A stretch of 64,000 bases of DNA from CAYNFR01 sp964396595 (lineage in GTDB: Bacteria; Bacteroidota; Bacteroidia; Chitinophagales; Saprospiraceae): the NCBI GenBank assembly GCA_964396595.1, contig CAYNFR010000001.1, positions 62,001 to 126,000 of the forward strand, given 5' to 3'. The translations under genes were made by a program, and so were the position numbers. Position 1 is the first letter of the stretch, and each line of letters begins with the position of its first letter. Positions 37,347 through 47,272 of this stretch are shown in pieces. The notes beneath the pieces were generated by a model. It was not told where the DNA came from. It searched no databases and worked only from the letters and a program-made list of their open reading frames with translations.

Positions 37347-38354
37347 CTATTGATTGGAAAAATTCCCTCCTTGGCTTCTATATGCGTCAATAGTATAATC
37401 CAATGTTTCTTCTAACGAGCGATACAGCATATCAAGACGCTCTATTGATTGACTATTATCGTAAGCAAATGACATATTACTGATATCCAGTTCTTCCATG
37501 GACATAGGCAATAAACCGGGAGCGATTTTGCTTATTCCTTTTAGTAAAAAGATGATGATCCGTCCTTCAATAGTGCGTAAGCCCACTGATGGTGGTTTCT
37601 TGTGAAGTTTATGGGCTATTGATTGCGATAAGTCTCTAAGCGTAATATTTGTACCTGAACATATAAACCTCCTTCCCACTATATCACCTCTCTCCAGTAA
37701 TAGTAATACTATTGATGCCACATCGCGCACATCTACCACTGCATTGCTCCCGACGGGGTAATATCTATACCCTTTGTCAACTTCTGCTATGAGCCGAGTC
37801 ATTCCTTCATCCCATCGGCCATTGCCTAATATCATAGACGGACTTACGATAACACCATCAAGTCCTTCAGCAAATCCTCGCCATACTTCCCGTTCTCCAA
37901 GATATTTAGAAAGGGCATAATAGGAATATGGAGGCTCTTGTGTCCATACGGCTGCTTCATCAAGCATTGACCCATCAGGTCGAGGTCTGTCCAGCGCCGA
38001 TACCGAACTGATATAAATAAATCTCAATCCCTCCTTTTCTAGTGCCAGATCTACCAGATTGCTTGTCAGCTCTATATTCACTTTTGATAGGCGATGATAA
38101 TTGCGCTTGCCGAATGCCACTAATCCCGCACTATGTATGATTGCATCACATGTAGAAATTAACTCTCGGAGCCCTATGATATCATCAAGTTCAATATTGA
38201 TCCATTCCACCCGATCCTTTATATCTTCTACTAAGTCGAATCGGCTTGAATCCCGATAATTAGCCAATAGTGAATATCTACCATCTTTTAACAATGCCCG
38301 TAGAATATATGCACCTAAAAATCCCGTTCCGCCGGTAATAAATACGCGCATCAT
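37347..38354 (-). CDS. NAD-dependent epimerase/dehydratase (extended SDR)
   Basis: 335 aa from the ATG at 38354, which overlaps the upstream stop as ATGA; the next codon is also ATG. The Rossmann motif TGGTGFLGAYIL is at residues 6-17. The catalytic triad is represented by the Ser in YISSVSALD and the YxxxK motif YYALSKYLG near residue 150. The family includes sugar-nucleotide epimerases, dihydroflavonol-type reductases and steroid dehydrogenases; sequence alone does not settle which. Cotranscription with a Wzz-like gene suggests polysaccharide or lipid-linked sugar metabolism. Confidence 0.87.
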   Translation of the reverse strand: MMRVFITGGTGFLGAYILRALLKDGRYSLLANYRDSSRFDLVEDIKDRVEWINIELDDIIGLRELISTCDAIIHSAGLVAFGKRNYHRLSKVNIELTSNLVDLALEKEGLRFIYISSVSALDRPRPDGSMLDEAAVWTQEPPYSYYALSKYLGEREVWRGFAEGLDGVIVSPSMILGNGRWDEGMTRLIAEVDKGYRYYPVGSNAVVDVRDVASIVLLLLERGDIVGRRFICSGTNITLRDLSQSIAHKLHKKPPSVGLRTIEGRIIIFLLKGISKIAPGLLPMSMEELDISNMSFAYDNSQSIERLDMLYRSLEETLDYTIDAYRSQGGNFSNQ

Positions 38355-39418
38355 GATTTCCTGACTAAGATAATGAATACATACAGTCCGTATAGCAGTA
38401 CTCCGCCTACCATGCTGAACAAGCATAGTCTGAGTTTACTAGGTCTCTCCTCTCTTATAGGCAATATCGGTCTATCTAGTAATTGGATCAGTTGAGATTG
38501 ACTTTTTAATGCTATCTCCGCGACACCGAGCAGCTCTTCTGCTTTTGCCAAGGCGGATTGAAGTATTATCTGGTCTGTGCGCAACTTCTGCGTGTATCCT
38601 CCTGATTCCAGATCCAGTGCCTGAAAATTGCGATCTACTGATCGTACAAGACTTGTATTCACGGCTGATAGCGCATTGGACAGGGAATCACGCTTTTCTT
38701 TGAGTATGACATAACTCTCGGTATGACGATGACTTAAATTATCCCTATAAAAAGCAGCCAGCGCATCATATAGATGGTTAACAAAGTGCACAGAAAGCTC
38801 TGGATCAAGGCCTTTAAATATCAAGTACATCAGATAGTCTGTCTTCCCGTAATCTGTGATGAATAGGCCCTCTTGCTCTCGACTGCCTATAATGGTTTGA
38901 TAAAGTTTTTTAAGCGCATGATTTTCTTGAGCTGAGAAAGTCGATACATCGGCATGACTGAATTTAAAACTTGCGAGATCAGAATTATTTTTCTCCCACA
39001 ACTCACTTAATTGATGTTTGTGTATCAAGTGGTTAGCCAAAAAATCCTCATCCCCCCGGATGGTTATTTTATTAAAAATAGCGTCTTGGATGATTCTTCT
39101 GGTTTTGGCGATTTCTAACAGTTTATCAACATTATACCTGCCTGAGGTTACCGGCAGTCCGAATTGCGCTATTGCTGCCGTTACGGATGACATCTGTCCG
39201 GCATTATCGTCCGAGAGGATAAAACTTAGACGCGCAGGATAAACCGGACGCTGTCTATGGTACCATATTGCAGACAAAATACCACACAGCAATATTCCGA
39301 TAATGATACCCTTCCAATGACGCCATACATCTTTGACCGAGCGAGCTAGTCCTTTGATTAAATCAGTCACGTTTAAATCGTCACTGATGGGTCTTCTGCG
39401 CGTCGATTCGTGATCCAT
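38351..39418 (-). CDS. Wzz-like polysaccharide chain-length determinant protein
   Basis: 355 aa. Two membrane helices, at about 37-55 and near the C-terminus (about 330-350), flank a periplasmic domain with long heptad-like helices (about 205-300), the layout of polysaccharide co-polymerases. The start resembles the family in having VYPARLSFILSDD just after the first helix. Such proteins control O-antigen or capsule chain length in the inner membrane. No kinase domain is attached. It starts 3 bp after the metH stop and overlaps the epimerase gene by 4 bp, so it belongs to a metH-wzz-epimerase transcript. Confidence 0.82.
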   Translation of the reverse strand: MDHESTRRRPISDDLNVTDLIKGLARSVKDVWRHWKGIIIGILLCGILSAIWYHRQRPVYPARLSFILSDDNAGQMSSVTAAIAQFGLPVTSGRYNVDKLLEIAKTRRIIQDAIFNKITIRGDEDFLANHLIHKHQLSELWEKNNSDLASFKFSHADVSTFSAQENHALKKLYQTIIGSREQEGLFITDYGKTDYLMYLIFKGLDPELSVHFVNHLYDALAAFYRDNLSHRHTESYVILKEKRDSLSNALSAVNTSLVRSVDRNFQALDLESGGYTQKLRTDQIILQSALAKAEELLGVAEIALKSQSQLIQLLDRPILPIREERPSKLRLCLFSMVGGVLLYGLYVFIILVRKS

Positions 39419-39421
39419 GCC

Positions 39422-42400
39422 TTAATCTTTATAATGAAGATTCGGTAAGAGAAGCTTTTCGACTGCTGATTTATCCATGTTTCTGCTGGAAGCATAATCT
39501 TCCACCTGATCTTCATCTATCTGACCTAATCCGAAGTAGAGTGACTCAGGATGACTGAAGTAAAAGCCGCTCACGCTCGACGCCGGATACATTGCCAGAC
39601 TAGAAGTGAGATAAATACCTGTGTGATTTTCAGCATCGAGAAGGTTAAAGATGTCATTTTTGAGGCTGTGATCAGGGCAAGCCGGATAACCGGGTGCAGG
39701 TCGTATACCTATATATTTTTCCTTAATCAGCTCCTCATTACTAAGATTTTCATTGGGGGCGTAGCCCCAATAATCAATTCTTACTTGATGATGTAGATGT
39801 TCCGCAAAAGCCTCAGCCAGCCGGTCGGCCAATGATTTCAGTAAAATGCTGTCATAGTCATTGCCATCTTGCTCAAATTTTTTGACATGCTCTTCAATGC
39901 CTATACCGGTGGTTACGGCAAATGCACCAATATAATCACTTCCTTCTCCTATAGGGGCGATAAAATCCGCTAATGAAAAATAGGGCAATCCCGGAGCCTT
40001 CTTGCGTTGCTGTCTAAGATGCCTTGATCTGATTAATTCAGTTGTCCTATTCTCATCCGTAAATACGACAATGTCATCTCCATCAGAATTGGCCGGAAAC
40101 AAACCCAATACCCCATTGGCTATAAGCCATCTCTCTTTGACAATTTTTTCTAGCATACGCTGTGCATCATCAAATAGTATCTTGGCCTCCCGGCCAATAA
40201 TTTCATCTTGAAATATCTCAGGATACTTCCCCCTTAACTGCCAACTGGTAAAAAACGGTGTCCAATCTATGTAATCTACCAGAAGTGATAAATCCAGATT
40301 TTCAAGTACGGTTATGCCCTTTTTATTAGGTGTCGGAGCTTGATAAGTAGTCCAATCAATCTGCTTCTTTCCTGCGCGTGCTTGCTCAATATTGATATAA
40401 TCTTTCTTGGCCACATTGGCTGAGCGCATCTGTCTTACGCGCTCGTAGTCTTTCTTTATGTCAAGGATAAAGTTAGATCGCATGTCTTGGTCCTTCGATA
40501 TCAATGATGTTACTACGCCTACACTTTTAGATGCATCAAGTACATGTACAGTTACACCGCTATAGCTAGGTTCTATCTTGAGTGCAGTGTGAGTCTTAGA
40601 GGTTGTCGCACCTCCGATGAGTAGCGGTATGCTCATACCACGTGCTTCCATTAATTCGGCGACAGTTACCATTTCATCAAGAGAAGGAGTTATTAATCCA
40701 CTCAGACCGATTATGTCAACTTGCTCCGCAACAGCCGTGTCCAATATCTTATCAACAGGAACCATCACACCTAAGTCTATTATTTCGAAGTTGTTACAGG
40801 CAAGGACTACGCCCACAATGTTTTTACCGATGTCGTGTACATCGCCTTTGACAGTAGCCAAAAGTATCTTTCCTTTGGTTCTTGAACCGCCTTCTTTCTC
40901 ATTTTCTATAAAAGGGGTAAGATAGGCCACAGCCCTTTTCATGACCCTCGCACTCTTGACTACCTGCGGAAGGAACATTTTGCCCGATCCGAAAAGATCT
41001 CCGACGACATTCATCCCATCCATCAACGGGCCTTCTATTACTTTTATTGATGAAACCAGTAAAACCCGTGCTTCTTCTGTATCCTCTTCGATATAATCTG
41101 TTATTCCCTTCACGAGTGCATGCTCTATTCTCTTCACTACATCACTATCCCGCCAAGCAATGTCTTTTTCTACTGATTTGCCCTTGCCTTTGATAGTCTC
41201 TGCATAGGTAATTAAACGATCAGTCGCATCCTCGCGACGATTAAATATTACGTCCTCCACCATGTCTCTGAGGTCTCGCGGGATTTCATCATAGATTTCC
41301 ATCATACCGGCATTGACAATGCCCATATCCATTCCCTTCTTGATAGCATGATACAAGAATACTGAGTGCATGGCTTCACGCACAAGGTCATTCCCTCTGA
41401 ATGAAAAGGATAAATTGCTTACGCCGCCGCTGATTTTTACCCCCGGACATGTAGCCTTAATTTGCTCTGTTGCTTCAAGGAAGTAATTGGCATATTCGTT
41501 ATGCTCTTCTATGCCTGTGGCTACAGCAAAAATATTGGGATCGAAAATAATGTCTTTAGGATCCATGCCCACTTCTTCGGTTAATATCCGATAAGCTCTC
41601 TGGCATATTTCTACCTTTCGCTCTGTCGTATCCGCTTGACCTTGTTCATCAAAAGCCATGACCACTGCTGCGGCGCCGTATTTCTTTACCAGTCTGGCTT
41701 GCCTCTTAAATTCTTCCTCACCTTCTTTCATGGAGATGCTGTTGACAATACACTTGCCTTGGACACATTTAAGACCCGACTCTATGACTTGCCACTTCGA
41801 GCTATCTACCATGATGGGCAGCTTGGCAATATCTGGTTCCGACATCATCAGATTCAGAAATGTGACCATTTCTTTTTCGCTGTCGAGCAAGCCTTCATCC
41901 ATATTGACATCGATAATCTGAGCACCACCTTCTACTTGTTGTCGCGCTACAGACAGAGCCTCGTCGTAGTTACCCTCTTTGATGAGCCTTGCGAACTTCT
42001 TAGAACCGGTTACGTTGGTTCTCTCGCCTATATTGATGAAATTGACGTTTTCTCTGGCCACAAGAGGTTCAAGACCACTATAAGAGCTATATTTCGAGGT
42101 GTGTTTGAATGCTCTTGGTTTTACACCATCCACTCCGACCGCCATAGCTCTGATATGATCTGGCGTCGTGCCACAACAGCCACCGATTATATTAACTAAT
42201 CCGGTAGATGCAAAATCTCTGATGAACTGCGCCATTTCGTCCGGACTTTGGTCATATTCTCCCATTTCGTTGGGAAGACCTGCATTGGGATAAGCACTTA
42301 CGGGGCAGGTCGAAATACTGGACAATTCTCTCAGAAAAGGTGTCAGCTCTTTAGCTCCTAGCGCGCAATTAAGGCCTACGCTCATGAGATCAGCATGCTT

Positions 42401-43099
42401 GACAGATATCCAGAATGCCTCTGTTGTCTGTCCGCTTAATGTCCTGCCACTGGCATCTGTAATTGTTCCGGAAACCATTACAGGCAATCGAATGCCCATC
42501 TCCTCCATGAGCGTGTCAACGGCAAATATTGCTGCTTTACAATTAAGTGTGTCAAATACTGTTTCGATCAACAAGATATCCACACCACCATCTACCAGAC
42601 CTCTCGCCTGCTCATAGTAAGCTTCCACGAGTTCATCAAAGGTGATGGCTCGATATCCGGGATTATTTACATCCGGAGATAATGAGGCTGTTCGGTTCGT
42701 AGGCCCCAGCGCACCAGCAACATATCTTGGCTTATCAAAGCTGGTATATTCTATGGCTGCTTCTGCGGCAATCATCGCCGACTGCTTGTTCATCTCATAT
42801 GACAAGTCTTGCATGTCATAGTCTGCCTGAGAAATTCTATTGGCACTAAAGGTGTTAGTCTCGATGATATCAGAACCGGCATGCAGATAAGCAAGATGTA
42901 TCTCTTTGATTATATCTGGTCTGGTTATGCTTAGTAGTTCGTTGTTGCCTTTGACATCTTTGTGAAAATCTTTGAACCTCTCCCCCCTATAATCCGCTTC
43001 TGTGAGCTTATAACGCTGGATCATGGTGCCCATCGCACCGTCCAATACTAATATGCGAGATTCTAATAGCTCTCGTATGGGAATTTTTTGAATCGGCAT
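39422..43099 (-). CDS. metH: Cobalamin-dependent methionine synthase
   Basis: 1225 aa from the ATG at 43099 (a TTG lies 9 bp upstream), full length for MetH. Domains in order: homocysteine-binding (about 1-330; DGAMGTMIQ at the start and zinc motif GGCCGTTPDH near 305); pterin-binding (about 345-620; NIGERTNVTGS); cobalamin-binding with the His ligand in KGDVHDIGKN near residue 755; and SAM-binding activation domain (about 900-1225; RPAPGYPACPDH). It transfers a methyl group from 5-methyltetrahydrofolate to homocysteine, so the organism makes or imports cobalamin. No riboswitch is evident in the 200 bp upstream. Confidence 0.98.
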   Translation of the reverse strand: MPIQKIPIRELLESRILVLDGAMGTMIQRYKLTEADYRGERFKDFHKDVKGNNELLSITRPDIIKEIHLAYLHAGSDIIETNTFSANRISQADYDMQDLSYEMNKQSAMIAAEAAIEYTSFDKPRYVAGALGPTNRTASLSPDVNNPGYRAITFDELVEAYYEQARGLVDGGVDILLIETVFDTLNCKAAIFAVDTLMEEMGIRLPVMVSGTITDASGRTLSGQTTEAFWISVKHADLMSVGLNCALGAKELTPFLRELSSISTCPVSAYPNAGLPNEMGEYDQSPDEMAQFIRDFASTGLVNIIGGCCGTTPDHIRAMAVGVDGVKPRAFKHTSKYSSYSGLEPLVARENVNFINIGERTNVTGSKKFARLIKEGNYDEALSVARQQVEGGAQIIDVNMDEGLLDSEKEMVTFLNLMMSEPDIAKLPIMVDSSKWQVIESGLKCVQGKCIVNSISMKEGEEEFKRQARLVKKYGAAAVVMAFDEQGQADTTERKVEICQRAYRILTEEVGMDPKDIIFDPNIFAVATGIEEHNEYANYFLEATEQIKATCPGVKISGGVSNLSFSFRGNDLVREAMHSVFLYHAIKKGMDMGIVNAGMMEIYDEIPRDLRDMVEDVIFNRREDATDRLITYAETIKGKGKSVEKDIAWRDSDVVKRIEHALVKGITDYIEEDTEEARVLLVSSIKVIEGPLMDGMNVVGDLFGSGKMFLPQVVKSARVMKRAVAYLTPFIENEKEGGSRTKGKILLATVKGDVHDIGKNIVGVVLACNNFEIIDLGVMVPVDKILDTAVAEQVDIIGLSGLITPSLDEMVTVAELMEARGMSIPLLIGGATTSKTHTALKIEPSYSGVTVHVLDASKSVGVVTSLISKDQDMRSNFILDIKKDYERVRQMRSANVAKKDYINIEQARAGKKQIDWTTYQAPTPNKKGITVLENLDLSLLVDYIDWTPFFTSWQLRGKYPEIFQDEIIGREAKILFDDAQRMLEKIVKERWLIANGVLGLFPANSDGDDIVVFTDENRTTELIRSRHLRQQRKKAPGLPYFSLADFIAPIGEGSDYIGAFAVTTGIGIEEHVKKFEQDGNDYDSILLKSLADRLAEAFAEHLHHQVRIDYWGYAPNENLSNEELIKEKYIGIRPAPGYPACPDHSLKNDIFNLLDAENHTGIYLTSSLAMYPASSVSGFYFSHPESLYFGLGQIDEDQVEDYASSRNMDKSAVEKLLLPNLHYKD

Positions 43100-43239
43100 A
43101 TAACTCAATTATTATTGTCGAGGATTTGATAGTGTACCTGCTTAAAAAACTTGCAAGTTAACTACTTGTTTAATTATAAATGGTAGTTGACATATAACAA
43201 CCCATCTATATGTCACGAGCTCAGAAGATTATAAATGCG

Positions 43240-43271
43240 AAAAGGCTAATACAATCTTGTACTAGCCTTTT
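43240..43271 (-). terminator. Terminator after tonB (possibly bidirectional)
   Basis: A nearly perfect hairpin: AAAAGGCTA (43240-43248) pairs with TAGCCTTTT (43263-43271), extended inside by TACAA/TTGTA with one A-C mismatch. A-rich and T-rich flanks allow termination on either strand, but the natural user is the minus-strand tonB transcript. Confidence 0.72.
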
Positions 43272-43302
43272 CCCTATCGGATATGTAAAACAATCGTATT
43301 TT

Positions 43303-44202
<900 letters not shown>

Positions 44203-44287
44203 AAGCTCAGATTTAAAAGTTTAAAAAATTAGTAGATTTCTCATCATAGCGTAATAATAGTACTTATCTTTTTAAATACACTATATC

Positions 44288-44665
44288 TCACTTCACCTTT
44301 TTTGATCCACTTATTGATTTTCTACCGAGAAGAAGCATAGCTGTCATTGCTCCGACAGTATTCGCAATTACGTCTCCCCATTCGAAAGATCTATAGGTTG
44401 TTAAATCTTGAAGGTGTTCCATGGCAAGACCATATAAGATACATATCATGAAAATAAGCCACTTATTATTAGTCTTCCCTCGCTCCGTAAACGCTTTCGT
44501 CAACATGGCGAACAGTAAAAAAAACATGCCTGAATGGACTAGCTTATCTAGTCCTTTTATCCGGATAGGCTGTGTTAACGATACATCATTAATCGGAATC
44601 AATAGTAGCATCGTAAGTATAACAAGATATATCGTACTTGCTATGCTATATTTCCAATGTTGCAT
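44288..44665 (-). CDS. VanZ-family membrane protein (short form)
   Basis: 125 aa with four hydrophobic segments. The VanZ pattern is present: DKLVHSGMFFLLFAMLTKAF near residue 40, MEHLQDLTTYRSFEWGDVIANTVGA near 82-106. The acidic and Asn residues fit the conserved polar positions. Function unknown. Its place between gcvH and tonB is, as I recall, a conserved neighbourhood in Bacteroidota. Confidence 0.85.
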   Translation of the reverse strand: MQHWKYSIASTIYLVILTMLLLIPINDVSLTQPIRIKGLDKLVHSGMFFLLFAMLTKAFTERGKTNNKWLIFMICILYGLAMEHLQDLTTYRSFEWGDVIANTVGAMTAMLLLGRKSISGSKKVK

Positions 44666-44717
44666 CTACTATATTAGATGATGTAAAATCGAGCTATGGT
44701 GTGAAGGGGATAAAATT

Positions 44718-45107
44718 TTATCCTATTAAATTTTCATAAGCCTCAGCATCCAGCAATTCTTCGAGTTCAGAAAGGTCAGAAACTTCCACTTTGACAATCC
44801 ATCCGGCGCCATAAGGATCTTCATTCACGAGACCAGGGTTATCTCCTTCTGATTCGTTGAGTTCGCTATTGAACTCTATTACTGTACCACTGATGGGCAT
44901 GAAAAGATCAGAAGTTGTCTTGACGGCTTCTATGGTCCCAAAGATTTCATCTTTTGCTACTTGCTCGCCGACTGTTTCTACCTCTACATAGACGATCTCA
45001 CCTAGCTCACTCTGTGCATGGTCGGTGATGCCTACTGTCGCAATGTTGCCTTCTAGCATGATCCATTCATGCTCTTTGGTATATTTTAAGTTAAGTGGAC
45101 TTGCCAT
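44718..45107 (-). CDS. gcvH: Glycine cleavage system H protein
   Basis: 129 aa, standard length. The lipoyl-lysine motif FGTIEAVKTTSDLFMP is at about residues 56-71, the modified Lys being in EAVK. TKEHEWIMLEGNIATVGITDHAQ at the start and DPYGAGWIVKVE near 102-113 are further family marks. It shuttles the aminomethyl group among the P, T and L proteins of glycine cleavage. It lies 5 bp downstream of the citrate synthase gene. The other gcv genes are not in the window. Confidence 0.97.
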   Translation of the reverse strand: MASPLNLKYTKEHEWIMLEGNIATVGITDHAQSELGEIVYVEVETVGEQVAKDEIFGTIEAVKTTSDLFMPISGTVIEFNSELNESEGDNPGLVNEDPYGAGWIVKVEVSDLSELEELLDAEAYENLIG

Positions 45108-45112
45108 TATGA

Positions 45113-46426
45113 TTAAGATTGTTGTTTATCGATATGCTTTTTAACCCAGTTTAGTGTTACCGATTTAGGTCGCTCAAGAGGGAATCCGAGCGCCCTTGAC
45201 CAACATAGTGCGGCCATAGTACCCAAGGCTCTAGACACCCCAAATAATACCGTATAATAATTATACTCCGTTAGGCCATAATGCACTAGTAACGCGCCAG
45301 AATGCGCATCCACATTAGGCCAAGGATTTTTTACTTTACCTGTGGCATTAAGAATATCAGGGACTATCTCAAATAGATCCCAGACTATTTGAACGATACT
45401 ACTATCCTTCAGATATTGCTCTGCAAATCTTTTTTGTGCCATAAACCGCGGGTCAGGTTGGCGAAGAACCGCATGCCCATACCCGGGAATTACCTTGCCC
45501 GACGCCAAGGTCTTATTGACAAAATCTGCGATTTGTTGCTGAGAAGGGCTTTTTGTGCCTAGCTCTTCTGTCATTTCCATGATAAATTTAAGTACCTCTT
45601 GATTCGCAAGTCCGTGAAGCGGACCTGCAAGCGCATTCAAACCTGCGCCAAAAGATAAATAAGCACTACTCAATGTAGAACCCACCAAATGGGTCGTGTG
45701 CGCACTTGCATTGCCTCCCTCATGGTCTGCATGTATGGTCATATACAGACGCATCAAACTCTGAAACTGTGGATCGTCAAAACCCAGTTGCGATGCATAA
45801 GACCCCGCCCAGTCTGCATTGATCGAAATACCAGGCAGGATGCCATCTTTAAATGATCTTCTATAAATATATGCCGCTACTCGAGGAAGCTTCGCTATGA
45901 TGTTCATAGCATCTTCGTAGGTAGCATCCCAATAATCATTTTTAGACATGCCTGATGCATAGCGAGAGCTAAAAATACTTTCTGATTCGAGTGCCGTGAC
46001 GGCCGCTGCAAATTGTGACATAGGATGGCTGTCTCTGGGAAATGCATCAAGTATGTCAAAAATAAATTGAGGGACAGAAGCACGTCCAGCCCACTCTCTA
46101 CTTAACCAATTGACTTGTTCTTGTGTCGGAATTTCTCCCACGAGCATCAACCAAAAAAGACCTTCAGGCAAGGGTGAATTATCTTCATTGGCCGTAGGCA
46201 ATAATTCCTCTAACTGCTCTATCGAATAACCGCGGAACGTAATGCCCTTCTCTGCATCTAAGTCCGACGTCTCCCACAACATACTCTTGATACCGCGCAT
46301 GCCGCCAAAAATCTGTGCCACCGTTACTTCATCAGCTTTCACTGAACCATGTTGATGTAATAGTTCTTTGATCTCTGCTTTTACAGAGTCAGATTTTTCC
46401 TTAAATCTTTGCTTGAGTATGTCCAT
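45113..46426 (-). CDS. gltA: Citrate synthase, mitochondrial (eukaryotic) type
   Basis: 437 aa. The sequence follows the mitochondrial type I enzyme more closely than bacterial GltA: ITFRGYSIEQLEELLP, PLPEGLFWLMLVGEIPT, HPMSQFAAAVTALESES, YEDAMNIIAKLPRVAAYIYR and IHADHEGGNASAHTTHLVGS, with the active-site His in GPLHGLANQEVL and in GYGHAVLR, and an Asp within NVDAHSGALL. It condenses oxaloacetate and acetyl-CoA at the entry of the TCA cycle. This type would be expected to lack the NADH control of Gram-negative hexameric enzymes. First gene of a run with gcvH, vanZ and tonB. Confidence 0.95.
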   Translation of the reverse strand: MDILKQRFKEKSDSVKAEIKELLHQHGSVKADEVTVAQIFGGMRGIKSMLWETSDLDAEKGITFRGYSIEQLEELLPTANEDNSPLPEGLFWLMLVGEIPTQEQVNWLSREWAGRASVPQFIFDILDAFPRDSHPMSQFAAAVTALESESIFSSRYASGMSKNDYWDATYEDAMNIIAKLPRVAAYIYRRSFKDGILPGISINADWAGSYASQLGFDDPQFQSLMRLYMTIHADHEGGNASAHTTHLVGSTLSSAYLSFGAGLNALAGPLHGLANQEVLKFIMEMTEELGTKSPSQQQIADFVNKTLASGKVIPGYGHAVLRQPDPRFMAQKRFAEQYLKDSSIVQIVWDLFEIVPDILNATGKVKNPWPNVDAHSGALLVHYGLTEYNYYTVLFGVSRALGTMAALCWSRALGFPLERPKSVTLNWVKKHIDKQQS

Positions 46427-46547
46427 GAATGTAAAACCTTTTCTGGAGATGCGAAAATAAGCTTGTCAACAATATAATGTTCGGTAAATAAAAATGTTTT
46501 TAATAAAATTTGGCAAGGCATCTATATTAGCACACAATTTTTATCAA

Positions 46548-47135
46548 ATGTTTATAGTCGAAGGGATACTTGTCTTCCCGGAAATTTTTAGTAATCAGTT
46601 TATTTGCAATCTTACTAAATGCAAAGGCGCTTGTTGTTGGGAGGGTGACTTCGGAGCTCCTGTCACTGCGCAAGAAGCAGATATCATGGATCGTGAAGTC
46701 AATTCGCTCATTGAGATATTACATAAAGATTCCTTTGATATTCTCAATGCAGACGGCCGATATACCTATGATAAGCTCTATAAGGATCTCGTGACACCAC
46801 TTCTCAAGGATGGCTCATGTGCATATCTTGTTCGCAATGAATTCGGAATTGCTCAATGTGGATGGGAATTAGCGCATAATCAAGGGAAGACGATCTTTAA
46901 GAAACCGATCAGTTGTCATTTATATCCTATTCGAATCAAACAAAACCGCGAGCTCAATACCACAGAGCTTCATTATGATCAATGGGATATCTGCAGCGCA
47001 GCCTGCGCATTGGGCAAAGAGCACAATGTGCCCGTGTTTAGGTTTGTCCGCGACGCACTGGTGCGCCGTTTCGGGCTAGAATTTTATCATCAGCTTGAGG
47101 ACATTTATAGCAATTTTTTTGCCTCAAAAAGCTAA
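46548..47135 (+). CDS. DUF3109 cysteine-rich protein
   Basis: 195 aa from the ATG at 46548, chosen because the family begins just before this point; the in-frame extension to 46494 uses codons unlike the rest. The cysteine cluster FICNLTKCKGACCWEGDFGAP near residue 19 and later Cys in DGSCAYL, AQCGWEL, ISCHLYPIR and ICSAAC match DUF3109, a Bacteroidota-centred family related in pattern to zinc/iron-chelating CxxC proteins. Biochemical role is unknown; metal binding is inferred from the cysteines. Divergent from gltA. Confidence 0.88.
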   Translation: MFIVEGILVFPEIFSNQFICNLTKCKGACCWEGDFGAPVTAQEADIMDREVNSLIEILHKDSFDILNADGRYTYDKLYKDLVTPLLKDGSCAYLVRNEFGIAQCGWELAHNQGKTIFKKPISCHLYPIRIKQNRELNTTELHYDQWDICSAACALGKEHNVPVFRFVRDALVRRFGLEFYHQLEDIYSNFFASKS

Positions 47136-47146
47136 ATAAAACTTGA

Positions 47147-47178
47147 TTTGATCTTTGCACTCAAAGATGCTACCTTTG
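47147..47178 (+). promoter_or_regulatory. Bacteroidota-type promoter of the PpiD-like gene
   Basis: TTTG at 47147-47150, a 20-bp spacer, and TACCTTTG at 47171-47178: an exact match to TTTG-N20-TAnnTTTG. It lies 94 bp upstream of the ATG at 47273, just after the DUF3109 stop. Confidence 0.7.
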
Positions 47179-47272
47179 CACAACTTTTTTTGAAACGTAA
47201 CTAATTTCCTTACCTCCCAGTATCCGGATAGATTTGATCGGATGTCTTGGAGAACTAAAATAATGATGTAAT

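Noticed and set aside
41636..42199. A 187-codon open frame on the plus strand inside metH
   Set aside because: It lies fully antisense to a clearly conserved metH region, has no recognisable domain, and its composition follows from the codon use of metH.
43109..43239. Cobalamin or SAM riboswitch upstream of metH
   Set aside because: I could find no conserved box or multi-stem structure; only the tonB terminator is evident in this gap.
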